Source: Bacillota bacterium (lineage in GTDB: Bacteria > Bacillota > Clostridia > Lachnospirales > Cellulosilyticaceae). From it: DNA of 12,773 nucleotides. The translations under genes and the position numbers were made by a program. The stretch is from the NCBI GenBank assembly GCA_023415525.1, contig JAEZKI010000065.1, forward strand, positions 1 to 12,773, written 5' to 3'. The notes beneath the pieces are model-generated. The model was not told the DNA's origin, did not search any database, and saw only the letters and a list, made by a program, of their open reading frames with translations. How positions within the stretch are numbered: position 1 is the first letter of the stretch; each line of letters begins with the position of its first letter. Of this stretch, positions 6,234 through 12,773 are shown piece by piece.

Positions 6234-6960
6234 GAGACTTGATGATTTAGAAAGGAATGGATATTTGCTCATACAAAATCCCGAAGTATTTTGCTTCGGG
6301 ATTGATGCTATTCTGCTAGCTCATTTTGCTAAGGTAGCAAGTGATAAGCAAAAGATATTAGATATAGGTACAGGCACAGGGATTATACCGATTATCATGC
6401 ATGCCAGTTATCAGAAAGGTAATTATACAGGGATTGATATTCAACCCGAAATGGTTGAGATGGCTAATCGTTCTGTATTACTAAATGGAATACAAGATAG
6501 TGTGCATATGCTACATGTAGACATTAAGGAATATAAGAAACACTTTAAAAGCTGTGAATTTGATATAATTACAAGCAATCCACCTTATATGAAGGGAGAC
6601 GTTGGATTAAAAAATGACCATCCCTCTAAGAATATAGCAAGACATGAAATGACATGTACCTTGGAAGATATTATTAAGGCAAGTAGTGATCTACTAAAAT
6701 ATAATGGTAAGCTTTACATGATTCATCGTCCTTTAAGATTAGTGGAGATTTTAATGACGATGAAAAAGTATAATCTAGAGCCTAAAAGGTTGAGGTTTAT
6801 TCATCCTAAAATAAATAAGGAACCCAATATGGTTCTCATTGAGGCTGTTAAAAATGCTAAACCAGAGATGCGTGTACAGCCACCATTAGTGATTTATAAA
6901 GAGGATGGCTCTTATACAGATGAAATATATGAGATATACGGTAAGAAAAAGAAGGAGTAA
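6193..6960 (+). CDS. trmN6: tRNA(Val) adenine-37 N6-methyltransferase (TrmN6/YabB)
   Basis: This 255-residue class I SAM-dependent methyltransferase is of the YfiC/YabB type, which methylates N6 of A37 in tRNA1(Val). The N-terminal FCFGIDAILLAHFA (33-46) is a family hallmark. The SAM-binding motif I is ILDIGTGTGI (55-64), with acidic D82 at the end of the next strand (GIDIQ). The catalytic NPPY motif is at 129-132 (SNPPYMKGD). The ATG at 6193 lies inside ricT in the +1 frame. AGGAG at 6181-6185, 7 nt upstream, supports this start and hence the 41-nt overlap. rsmI follows after 5 nt. Bacillus has the GIY-YIG gene yazA between these two, and it is absent here. Confidence 0.92.
   Translation: MTNTKDLTLVRSNERLDDLERNGYLLIQNPEVFCFGIDAILLAHFAKVASDKQKILDIGTGTGIIPIIMHASYQKGNYTGIDIQPEMVEMANRSVLLNGIQDSVHMLHVDIKEYKKHFKSCEFDIITSNPPYMKGDVGLKNDHPSKNIARHEMTCTLEDIIKASSDLLKYNGKLYMIHRPLRLVEILMTMKKYNLEPKRLRFIHPKINKEPNMVLIEAVKNAKPEMRVQPPLVIYKEDGSYTDEIYEIYGKKKKE
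6277..6303 (+). repeat. 10-bp perfect hairpin inside trmN6
   Basis: AATCCCGAAG (6277-6286) and CTTCGGGATT (6294-6303) are perfect inverted complements around a 7-nt loop (TATTTTG). The hairpin lies 84 nt after the trmN6 start and encodes residues 29-37 (NPEVFCFGI). It is GC-rich for this genome. It could slow ribosomes or protect the transcript, or be a by-product of the conserved peptide motif. Confidence 0.6.
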
Positions 6961-6965
6961 AACAG

Positions 6966-7811
6966 ATGAGTGAATATGGTGTTTTAACCCTATGTGCAAC
7001 CCCCATTGGTAATCTAGAAGATATAACCTATCGTGCAGTACGATTATTAAAGGAAGCAGACTTTATTGCAGCAGAAGATACGAGGCATACTAAAAAGCTA
7101 TTAAATCACTTAGAGATTCATACCCGATTAATAAGTTATCATGAGCACAATAAAATAGAAAAGGGTGTTGAACTCATTGGCCTTTTGAAAGAAGGGAAAA
7201 ATATTGTATTAGTAACGGATGCAGGAACACCAGGAATATCTGACCCAGGAGAAGATTTAGTGAGGTTAGCCATTGAAGAAGGGATCACAGTAACCGCTGC
7301 ACCTGGAGCTGTAGCAGGTATAACAGCACTTATTATTTCAGGCCAATCTACAAGACGATTTGTTTTTGAAGGCTTTTTACCTTCTAATAAGAAAGAAAAA
7401 GTAGAAGTTCTCAATCGTTTAAAGGAGGAAACCCGTACAGTTATTATGTATGAAGCACCTCACCGATTAATAAAGACACTACAGAGCTTATTTGAAGCTT
7501 TAGGGGATAGAGGAATAACGATTACTAAAGAGCTGACAAAGAAGCATGAAATGGTTTTTAAGACCACGTTAGAAGGGGCTTTAGAGCGATATAAGGAAGA
7601 AGAACCCCGAGGAGAGTATGTACTTATCCTACAAGGAAAAGACATAGAAGAGCTTCAACGGGAAGCCCAACAAGAATGGACGAATATGTCTGTGGAAGAG
7701 CATATGCAACACTATGTAGGACAAGGAATAGATGAAAAATTAGCTATGAAACTAGTGGCTAAAGATAGAGGGGTAAGTAAAAGAGAGATTTATGCCTATT
7801 TACACCAATAA
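6966..7811 (+). CDS. rsmI: 16S rRNA (cytidine-1402-2'-O)-methyltransferase RsmI
   Basis: The 281-residue product methylates the 2'-O of C1402 in the 16S rRNA decoding centre. It has the tetrapyrrole-methylase-like fold. Visible hallmarks are ATPIGNLEDIT (11-21), AAEDTRHTKKLL (35-46), the SAM-site segment VTDAGTPGISDPG (83-95), APGAVAGITAL (112-122), the GFLP segment (136-139) and YEAPHRL (162-168). The C-terminal GIDEKLAMKL...VSKREIYAYL region (about 254-280) is the small helix-turn-helix tail found in many RsmI proteins. SD AAGGAG at 6952-6957 overlaps the end of trmN6, with 8-nt spacing to ATG. It is the last gene of the forward block, and a strong hairpin starts right after the stop codon. 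Confidence 0.95.
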   Translation: MSEYGVLTLCATPIGNLEDITYRAVRLLKEADFIAAEDTRHTKKLLNHLEIHTRLISYHEHNKIEKGVELIGLLKEGKNIVLVTDAGTPGISDPGEDLVRLAIEEGITVTAAPGAVAGITALIISGQSTRRFVFEGFLPSNKKEKVEVLNRLKEETRTVIMYEAPHRLIKTLQSLFEALGDRGITITKELTKKHEMVFKTTLEGALERYKEEEPRGEYVLILQGKDIEELQREAQQEWTNMSVEEHMQHYVGQGIDEKLAMKLVAKDRGVSKREIYAYLHQ

Positions 7812-7812
7812 T

Positions 7813-7909
7813 AAAAGACTGCATAGACTTGCTTTTATCTAAGTATAAATAATAAGCCGAAGAGCTTATTATTTTATAAGGATAAGAAGCTTGTTTATAG
7901 CAGTCTTTT
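7813..7909. terminator. Bidirectional extended hairpin terminator between rsmI and the kinase
   Basis: AAAAGACTGC (7813-7822) pairs with GCAGTCTTTT (7900-7909), and the T run continues to 7910. At the core, AATAATAAGC (7848-7857) and GCTTATTATT (7864-7873) form a perfect 10-bp hairpin with a 6-nt loop. The segments between are partly complementary with bulges. The whole is one interrupted hairpin of about 97 nt. On the minus strand the arm reads GCAGTCTTTTATTATT, also a fair U tract. It can therefore end both rsmI and the convergent two-component operon. Confidence 0.85.
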
Positions 7910-7959
7910 TATAAGTAAAGGACAACGTGGTTAATCTCAAAGCTTGTATGGGGAGGAGG

Positions 7960-9132
7960 TTAGAAGAAGACAATAAACTCACTTCCTTCACCTAGATTGC
8001 TATTAACGAAAATCTTGGCATTATGAGCGTTACAAATTTCTTTGGCAATTGCTAGCCCTAATCCTGTTCCACCAGCATTTTTAGTGCGGGCTGTATCAGC
8101 TCTATAAAATCGTTCGAAAAGAGAATTAAGGTGCTCATTAGCAATACCTATACCTGTATCTTTGACAGAAAGAGTTGTAGATTGAAAGGTCTGTACACAG
8201 GAAATAGTAATCATTCCACCTTCAGGCGTATACTTTATAGCATTATCCAAAAGAATGCGTAAGAGTTCTTTGATAAGATGAGCATCAGCATGAATGATAA
8301 TATTGGGTTCTATACGAGCAATCAGTTCATGCTCATCATCAATAAAGCCTATTTCTTTAAGGGTTTGTTGAGCCAGTTCAGAAAGATTGATATTTGTTTT
8401 ATCAATTTTTAAAGTTTTTTTATCGCTACGTGCTAGGAAGAGGAGTTTTTCTACAAGGTCCTTCATACTAGTTGTTTCATCCTTGATAGACTGGATACTT
8501 TCAGTAAGGACAGCAGGGTCCTTGGCACCCCACCTGTCTAGTAAATCAGCATAACCTTGAATAACAGCAATAGGAGTACGCAACTCGTGAGAAGCATCAG
8601 AGACAAATTGTTGCTGGTGTTCTACGAAGTTTTCTAGGCGATCCATCATGGCATTAAAGGTGATGGCCAGATCTTTAAGTTCATCTTTAGCCCCAGTTGT
8701 ATCGAGACGCGCTTTAATCTCATGACCACTTATTTTTTGAACGGTAGTGGTCATATTTTTGAGGGGCTCTAACATTTTAGTTACTAAGACTTTTCCAAAA
8801 GATAAAAAGAGACTAAGGGATATACTAAGTAATAAAATAAGAATAATAAAAAAAGTTTGCTTAGGTGTAAAAGAAGAAAGTGTAGGATGTTTGAGGTAGT
8901 AGGCAAAAAGTGCAGCACCTAAGCAAAGCGTAAGTGAAGCCAATGTAACGTAAAGTAGTCCGTAAATAAAATTTAGCTTAAAGGTAATAGAAAAACGAAT
9001 TTTTCTAAAGATAAAGCCAATAAAGGTACTTATACTTAAGACTATATAATTTAACAGGGCAAAGGTGACACGAAAAATAAAGGTAATAGCAAAGAAAAAT
9101 GCTTTAAAAAACTTCTTAATTTTAATTAACAT
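7960..9132 (-). CDS. Membrane sensor histidine kinase with minimal extracytoplasmic loop
   Basis: This 390-residue kinase contains a HAMP linker (about 115-168) and a HisKA dimerisation domain with H box SDASHELRTP (178-187; phosphoacceptor H182). The HATPase domain has N box LLDNAIKYT (294-302), G1 DTGIGI (325-330) and G2 GGTGLGL (354-360). The membrane part is unusual. A long hydrophobic stretch at about 8-42 precedes the two normal helices (about 53-79 and 92-117), and only about a dozen residues separate those two helices. There is no room for a folded external sensor, so it may sense in or at the membrane or through a partner protein. The ATG at 9132 overlaps the regulator gene by 11 nt, so the pair is co-translated. 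Its own Shine-Dalgarno is poor (GGGG about 13 nt upstream). The ligand is unknown. Confidence 0.93.
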   Translation of the reverse strand: MLIKIKKFFKAFFFAITFIFRVTFALLNYIVLSISTFIGFIFRKIRFSITFKLNFIYGLLYVTLASLTLCLGAALFAYYLKHPTLSSFTPKQTFFIILILLLSISLSLFLSFGKVLVTKMLEPLKNMTTTVQKISGHEIKARLDTTGAKDELKDLAITFNAMMDRLENFVEHQQQFVSDASHELRTPIAVIQGYADLLDRWGAKDPAVLTESIQSIKDETTSMKDLVEKLLFLARSDKKTLKIDKTNINLSELAQQTLKEIGFIDDEHELIARIEPNIIIHADAHLIKELLRILLDNAIKYTPEGGMITISCVQTFQSTTLSVKDTGIGIANEHLNSLFERFYRADTARTKNAGGTGLGLAIAKEICNAHNAKIFVNSNLGEGSEFIVFF

Positions 9133-9811
9133 CTTTTATTTGATACCCCATTCCTCTAACAGTATGAATGATTTTGGTCTGAAACGTTTGATCAAGCTTG
9201 TTTCTTAAATATCGAATATAGACATCTACTACATTGGTATCCCCTATATAATCATATCCCCATACCTTTTCTAAGATATTATCTCTACTAAGTACTAGGT
9301 TTTTATTAAGCATCAGGTAATGGAGAAGTTCAAATTCTCTTTTAGTAAGTAATACAGGAATATGGTCATAGCTGACCTCAAATTTTTCGGGACAGATGCT
9401 GAGTTTACCACAGGTCAGTTGAGAGTAAGGAGTAGGAGCAGCACCTTTAGTTTTGAGTTTAAAAATAACACGAATACGTGCCAAGAGTTCTTCAATAGCA
9501 AAAGGCTTTGTCATGTAATCTTGAGCGCCTAAATCAAGTCCCATTACTTTATCCATAACGTCATCTTTCGCTGTAAGCATGATGACAGGAACATCAGAAG
9601 TTTGGCGAATTCTCCTTAGGACCTCCATACCGTTTAGAGAAGGGAGCATAACATCCAAAATAATTAAGTCATAGGAAATTTGTAGAGCTTTATTTAAACC
9701 TTCCCGTCCATCGTGAGAAATGTCTACTTCGTAGCCCTCGTGTTGTAATTCAAGTTGTAGAAAACGGGCTATTTTTATTTCATCTTCAATAATTAATAGA
9801 GATTGGCTCAT
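9122..9811 (-). CDS. OmpR/PhoB-family response regulator
   Basis: This 229-residue DNA-binding regulator pairs with the overlapping kinase gene. Its receiver domain (1-115) has the acidic pocket E9/D10/E11, phosphoacceptor D53 (LIILDVMLP), T80 (VIMLTAKD) and K102 (MTKPF). After a linker rich in Thr, Ala and Pro (about 121-131), the winged-helix output domain (about 132-227) shows LLTKREFELLHYL (154-166), the recognition region NVVDVYIRYLRNKLD (193-207) and the wing HTVRGMGYQI (216-225). The start is very clear: AGGAGG at 9817-9822 on the minus strand lies 5 nt before ATG 9811. Its promoter and a likely operator lie at 9943-9980. The regulon cannot be read from this window. Confidence 0.95.
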   Translation of the reverse strand: MSQSLLIIEDEIKIARFLQLELQHEGYEVDISHDGREGLNKALQISYDLIILDVMLPSLNGMEVLRRIRQTSDVPVIMLTAKDDVMDKVMGLDLGAQDYMTKPFAIEELLARIRVIFKLKTKGAAPTPYSQLTCGKLSICPEKFEVSYDHIPVLLTKREFELLHYLMLNKNLVLSRDNILEKVWGYDYIGDTNVVDVYIRYLRNKLDQTFQTKIIHTVRGMGYQIKDVN

Positions 9812-9864
9812 AAAGACCTCCTAATGAGATGAGTAAATTCAATTTAAAAGCATAGTTCTAACTA

Positions 9865-9916
9865 ACAACTTTTAATAAGGAGAGGACAAGTAGATAGGAT
9901 GTGGCTAAAAAGTTGT
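9865..9916. repeat. 9-bp inverted repeat in the leader of the response-regulator gene
   Basis: ACAACTTTT (9865-9873) and AAAAGTTGT (9908-9916) are perfect inverted complements 34 nt apart. They lie inside the predicted untranslated leader of the regulator mRNA. They could form a weak long-loop hairpin or two opposed protein-binding half-sites. AT-richness makes chance possible. Confidence 0.4.
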
Positions 9917-9942
9917 AAAGATAGAGGCTGTATATAAAATTA

Positions 9943-9969
9943 ATTATAGCATAACAATAAAGTGGGCAA
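9943..9969 (-). promoter_or_regulatory. Extended -10 promoter of the two-component operon
   Basis: On the minus strand the sequence TGCTATAAT (plus coordinates 9943-9951) is a perfect extended -10 element. A partial -35 TTGCCC (9964-9969) lies 15 nt upstream, shorter than ideal, as is tolerated with an extended -10. The start near 9936 gives a leader of about 125 nt. The terminator at 10013-10064 separates it from the upstream gene. Confidence 0.6.
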
Positions 9970-9980
9970 ACGTCCACTTT
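9959..9980. promoter_or_regulatory. 22-bp palindrome over the -35 region, candidate operator
   Basis: AAAGTGG (9959-9965) and CCACTTT (9974-9980) are perfect inverted arms around an 8-nt spacer. One G-T and one C-G pair extend the symmetry inward to a 4-nt loop. The element covers the proposed -35 (9964-9969) and lies upstream of the predicted transcription start, so it is not part of the mRNA leader. That position suits a dimeric regulator binding DNA. The regulator that would bind is not known. Confidence 0.5.
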
Positions 9981-10012
9981 TAGATAAAAGTATGTCTTTT
10001 CTAGCCTATAAT

Positions 10013-10064
10013 AAAGGCTACTTTAAAATAAAAGTTTTGAACTTTATATTTTAAAGTAGCCTTT
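10013..10064. terminator. Hairpin terminator after the DUF4342 gene
   Basis: AAAGGCTACTTTAAAAT (10013-10029) and ATTTTAAAGTAGCCTTT (10048-10064) are perfect 17-bp complements. The 18-nt interior adds an AAAGTT/AACTTT stem. It lies 6 bases past the stop codon of the minus-strand DUF4342 gene. The U tract is short on both strands (TTTATTAT on the minus strand), so efficiency may be moderate. Confidence 0.75.
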
Positions 10065-10070
10065 TGAAAT

Positions 10071-10481
10071 CTATTTATTAATATTATTAAGTGTAGAATT
10101 AATCTTTTCAGCTACTTCGTTATCCCCTTTAATCTGAACTTTTACGCCAAATACAATAGCAATAAGAATTGTAACAAGAGAAACGTGAAGCGTACAGATG
10201 ATTAGGATAAGAGCAACAGAAAGAGGAACATCTACGAAGGTATGTCCTTTTTTACTTAAGATGAAGCGTGTATTATTAAGTTTGTCCACAAAAGAAGTGA
10301 CCTTTTGAGTAGGTGTAGGTTCTGGTTTTGGAGCACTTTTTATTTTTGCATTTTTTTCGAGGTAACGAAGAGCTTCCACCACGTCTCCATTGGTATTTTC
10401 TAAAGCTTCTTTAGCTTCTGCATAAGTTACATTAGCTCTTTCCATAATTAAATCGATTTGTTCAATAGTAATTGTTCCCAT
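10071..10481 (-). CDS. UBA-like plus DUF4342 small membrane protein
   Basis: The 136-residue protein has two parts. Residues about 3-44 (IEQIDLIMERANVTYAEAKE and on to EALRYLEKN) resemble the three-helix UBA/EF-Ts N-terminal fold, with the typical ALE...NGDVVEAL pattern. A Pro/Lys-rich linker (48-60) follows. The region 62-118 then looks like DUF4342: TRFILSKKGHTFVDVPLSVA, one hydrophobic segment (about 87-113) and a basic VKVQIKGDN end. A single membrane helix with both ends on short charged segments is likely. The function is unknown. In family terms such proteins are common in Clostridia. The start ATG 10481 has AAGGAGA at 10488-10494. A TATACT box upstream in the 113-nt gap may be a -10, but no good -35 was seen. 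Confidence 0.88.
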   Translation of the reverse strand: MGTITIEQIDLIMERANVTYAEAKEALENTNGDVVEALRYLEKNAKIKSAPKPEPTPTQKVTSFVDKLNNTRFILSKKGHTFVDVPLSVALILIICTLHVSLVTILIAIVFGVKVQIKGDNEVAEKINSTLNNINK

Positions 10482-10594
10482 AATAATCTCCTTTGATTTC
10501 TTTTTATTTGATACTATGAGTATATTCCATCTCTATTAAAAGGAAATAAGTAGATTATTAGAATTTAATGAGAAAAAGATAAGAAATTTCTAAT

Positions 10595-11017
10595 TTATAT
10601 TTTCTTAAAGCTATCGAAAAGTGGGGCTGAAAAAAGGTCAGAATCTTCATCTGTTTCAATAACACATTCATCTTGGTCACCCCAGTAGAATAACACCTTA
10701 TCTCCAGCAATCAGGCCTAAATCCAAGTGAAAGTTAGGCTTCATCGTTAGAATAAGCTCCTTTACTTCATCTGTAAGGGAAGCAATAATCATGGTAAAGC
10801 CTTCTTTTTCTTCTAGGGTTTCTTCTAAGGAAGTGAGTTCTTCTTGATTTTCTACGATATGAGTAGCACTTAAGAATTGGGATTTAAAAGAAGCTACCTC
10901 GTTAGAACAAGTGTTGGGGAAATAAATATTAATTTTATCACAAATAGTAAAGAGGTAGTTTAAAATCTGTTTTAAATCTACAGTAGCTATTTGAGATAGT
11001 TTGGCATAACGTCTCAT
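10595..11017 (-). CDS. Hypothetical acidic 140-residue protein
   Basis: I do not recognise this protein. It is real by context: a near-consensus promoter sits just upstream (11061-11089), GGAG precedes the ATG, and the frame is clean between two genes. It is soluble and acidic, with no signal peptide or membrane helix. It has an N-terminal helical half with two Cys (26 and 37), a Glu-rich segment (EELTSLEETLEEKEG, about 59-73), a beta-like stretch around GDKVLFYWGDQDECVIE, and an acidic DEDSD patch near the C-terminus. The Shine-Dalgarno is 11 nt from ATG 11017. A two-codon frame, ATG-ACT-TAA, lies between and ends as TAATG on the true start, so re-initiation is possible. No terminator is evident after it. 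Confidence 0.75.
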   Translation of the reverse strand: MRRYAKLSQIATVDLKQILNYLFTICDKINIYFPNTCSNEVASFKSQFLSATHIVENQEELTSLEETLEEKEGFTMIIASLTDEVKELILTMKPNFHLDLGLIAGDKVLFYWGDQDECVIETDEDSDLFSAPLFDSFKKI

Positions 11018-11060
11018 TAAGTCATAGACTCCTATCTTTAGTAGTTAATTTTATAAATTT

Positions 11061-11089
11061 ATTATACCCAATAAATATAGGACTATCAA
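11061..11089 (-). promoter_or_regulatory. Near-consensus sigma-A promoter of the 140-residue gene
   Basis: On the minus strand, -35 TTGATA (plus coordinates 11084-11089) and -10 TATAAT (11061-11066) are separated by exactly 17 nt. That is 11 of 12 consensus bases. Transcription would start near 11054, giving a leader of about 37 nt before ATG 11017. It is the best promoter in the window and lies directly after the chemotaxis receptor gene. Confidence 0.75.
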
Positions 11090-11102
11090 TGAGAGAATAT
11101 AT

Positions 11103-12773
11103 TTAGTTAAATTTAGAATAGGTGTTTTTAAGGACTTCAATGCTGGAGGCTAAGTTTTGAGACATTTGATTAATCGTATTGGCAGATTGGGTTTGAGTAG
11201 CACTTTCAGCAGAAACCTCTTCCGTAACACTAACAGCTTGTTCAATGATAATTGAAATATCATTAATAGCTTGTAAAGTAGCATCTTTTTCTTGAATAAT
11301 GGTTTGAAGGAGTTCCGTAACCTTTTGCATATCAGAGGTGACATCTTCCATCTTAAACATAATAGTATTAAAGGTTTCAGTAGCTTTTGTAGCAATAGGA
11401 AGCTGGCTCTCGATAGATGAAACAGTTTTTTCCATACTAGAGAGGGTAATTTCTTTTTTTGTGTAGATTTTATCTAAAGTATTAGAAATAGTAGAGATAG
11501 CTTCGAGTGTTTGATAAGAAAGCTTACGAATTTCATCAGCAACAACAGAAAAGCCTTTGCCATTTGCTCCTGCTTTGGCTGCTTCTATAGCTGCATTGAG
11601 GGAAAGTAAAGAGGTTTGATCGTTAATGCCATGAACAATATCGAGTATCTTGCGGATACTATTGATTTCATTCCCCAGGTCTGTAACATGCTCATTAACC
11701 CCTTGGCTAATATCAATGGTATGGTGCGCACTAGTCACTAATGTAGAAAGTTCACCTTTTGTAGTTTCACTTAGTGTAAAGGTTTCTCTAGAAGTGGTAT
11801 AGACAGTATGAATCATAGAAGTAATCGTATTAATGTTAGAAGAAAGATGGGTAATAAGAGAATTAGCTTCTTCTATCTGTGCATTTTGTTCTTGAGAACC
11901 GCGAGTAATGTTTTGGATAGCAGTTTCTACATCGTAGGCAGAATTCAATGTATTCTCTGCAGCATGTGTAAGTGCTTGAGTACCTACTTCTACAGATTGA
12001 GTAACTTGTTTAGCATCTGCAATCAAATTCTTAAGGGTATTAGTCATTTCGTTAAAGCCATGGACAAGCAATTGAATTTCTTTATTAGGGATTTTAATGT
12101 TCTTGGTTTCAGGAAAATCTAAATCACCTTCACTCACTCTGGTCATATAACTACAGATTCTAACAATAGGCTTAGAAATAGATCTTGCAAATTGAATACA
12201 GAACAGAATAAGGATAATGATAATAACGATAGAGATGATTAATATATAGGATAACAAGGAATAAAAATCTTTCATTAGGACAGACAGAGGAGCGTTAATA
12301 AAGGCAGTCCAACCATTGGGACAGTGGGCATAACTAATTAGACTATTGTTTTGAAGGAAAGTACCAGAAGGTGCCTCATTTGTGGCAATTAAGTCTAAAC
12401 TGGCTTGATGTGCTGCAGAAAAGAGGGCTTTATCATCCAGTTCCTTATCGCTAAATATGACTTTTTGAGTATTATCCAATAAGACGATAGAAATCTCCTC
12501 ATTGATACTGGTTACTTGAAGGATTTCATTGTAGTAAGTACCATTGATACAAAAAATAATATAAGAGGAAGAATCGGCATTTCCAATAGGGCGTATAACA
12601 TAAGTACTAGATATACCCGGTTCATCAATATAGAGCCATGTATTTTGGTCACGAGGAGTGTTTTTAATAGCTTCGTAATAGGTAGATTTATAGAATTCAG
12701 GAGAAGAGAAGTAAGCTTTGAGGTTTTTAAGGTTAGAGGTGATATTTTTGGTGGAGTTAATGTTATATTCAAG
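11103..12773 (-). CDS. Methyl-accepting chemotaxis protein, Cache sensor, N-terminus cut by the window edge
   Basis: The frame is open without a stop from the right edge to the TAA at 11103-11105, 556 visible residues. The first methionine-like codon inside it (TTG 12477-12479) is not the start, because the sensor domain continues upstream. Visible residues 1 to about 170 are the extracellular dCache-type domain, with [19 protein letters not shown], a YVIRPIG strand and a [12 protein letters not shown] strand. A membrane helix (about 174-196) and a HAMP domain (about 195-250) follow. Next comes the cytoplasmic coiled coil, with the conserved hairpin tip [18 protein letters not shown] and [15 protein letters not shown] at about 386-419, where CheA/CheW bind. 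The first membrane helix and true start lie beyond the window. The ligand is not readable, though Cache receptors often sense amino or carboxylic acids. The C-terminus (KNTYSKFN) has no CheR/B-docking pentapeptide. No terminator follows. Confidence 0.93.
   Translation of the reverse strand, partial: LEYNINSTKNITSNLKNLKAYFSSPEFYKSTYYEAIKNTPRDQNTWLYIDEPGISSTYVIRPIGNADSSSYIIFCINGTYYNEILQVTSINEEISIVLLDNTQKVIFSDKELDDKALFSAAHQASLDLIATNEAPSGTFLQNNSLISYAHCPNGWTAFINAPLSVLMKDFYSLLSYILIISIVIIIILILFCIQFARSISKPIVRICSYMTRVSEGDLDFPETKNIKIPNKEIQLLVHGFNEMTNTLKNLIADAKQVTQSVEVGTQALTHAAENTLNSAYDVETAIQNITRGSQEQNAQIEEANSLITHLSSNINTITSMIHTVYTTSRETFTLSETTKGELSTLVTSAHHTIDISQGVNEHVTDLGNEINSIRKILDIVHGINDQTSLLSLNAAIEAAKAGANGKGFSVVADEIRKLSYQTLEAISTISNTLDKIYTKKEITLSSMEKTVSSIESQLPIATKATETFNTIMFKMEDVTSDMQKVTELLQTIIQEKDATLQAINDISIIIEQAVSVTEEVSAESATQTQSANTINQMSQNLASSIEVLKNTYSKFN

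Noticed and set aside
7139..7645. Two minus-strand open frames opposite rsmI
   Set aside because: They are antisense to conserved RsmI motifs and lack ribosome binding sites.
11808..12122. Plus-strand open frame of 104 codons inside the chemotaxis receptor gene
   Set aside because: It is antisense to the receptor's conserved coiled coil, has no binding site, and its composition looks random.
12512..12772. Minus-strand open frame of 86 codons at the right edge
   Set aside because: It is in a different frame from the chemotaxis receptor, which stays open over the same bases with recognisable Cache-domain sequence. The 86-codon frame is Leu/Thr/Pro-rich noise.
1..12773. CRISPR array, insertion sequence, phage or defence island
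   Set aside because: There are no regularly spaced identical repeats, no transposase or integrase, and no terminal inverted repeats with target duplications. The genes are core metabolic, signalling or orphan genes.

Overview
The window is AT-rich, low-GC Gram-positive DNA, most likely from a clostridium of the Lachnospiraceae/Cellulosilyticum kind. The reasons are the family-level look of the proteins, strong AGGAGG-type ribosome binding sites, frequent GTG starts, and a gene order that matches the Bacillus/Clostridium yaaO-tmk-yaaR-holB-ricT-trmN6-rsmI block. The taxon is an inference from these features; no database was searched.

Positions 1-1180 hold the 3' end of a tRNA (probably Lys) with its terminator, a GreA-family transcript cleavage factor, a 103-residue protein of unknown function, and a terminator. 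Positions 1263-7811 are a forward block of conserved genes. They are an Orn/Lys/Arg decarboxylase-like PLP enzyme, thymidylate kinase, a 324-base non-coding gap, YaaR (DUF327), the DNA polymerase III delta' subunit, the Cys-rich PSP1 protein RicT, tRNA(Val) A37 N6-methyltransferase, and the 16S rRNA C1402 2'-O-methyltransferase RsmI. An extended terminator hairpin splits the block after yaaR, and a bidirectional hairpin ends it. holB, ricT, trmN6 and rsmI are tightly coupled (4-nt overlap, 41-nt overlap, 5-nt gap), so they should form one transcript for replication and RNA modification functions. Three genes found between these in Bacillus (darA/yaaQ, yabA, yazA) are absent.

Positions 7960-12773 are read on the minus strand. 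In transcription order they are a methyl-accepting chemotaxis protein cut by the right edge, an unrecognised acidic 140-residue protein with its own near-consensus promoter, a UBA-like/DUF4342 small membrane protein, and an OmpR-family response regulator with an overlapping histidine kinase. The kinase has almost no extracytoplasmic sensor but an extra N-terminal hydrophobic segment. The regulator has an extended -10 promoter whose -35 region lies inside a 22-bp palindrome, a good operator candidate.

The window is mostly ordinary core genome. I see no CRISPR array, transposon, phage or defence island. The points most worth a second look are the palindrome-promoter of the two-component pair, the sensor-poor kinase, the UBA-DUF4342 protein, the two orphan small proteins, the Ala in the thymidylate kinase P-loop, and the triplicated AT-rich motif in the gap after tmk.
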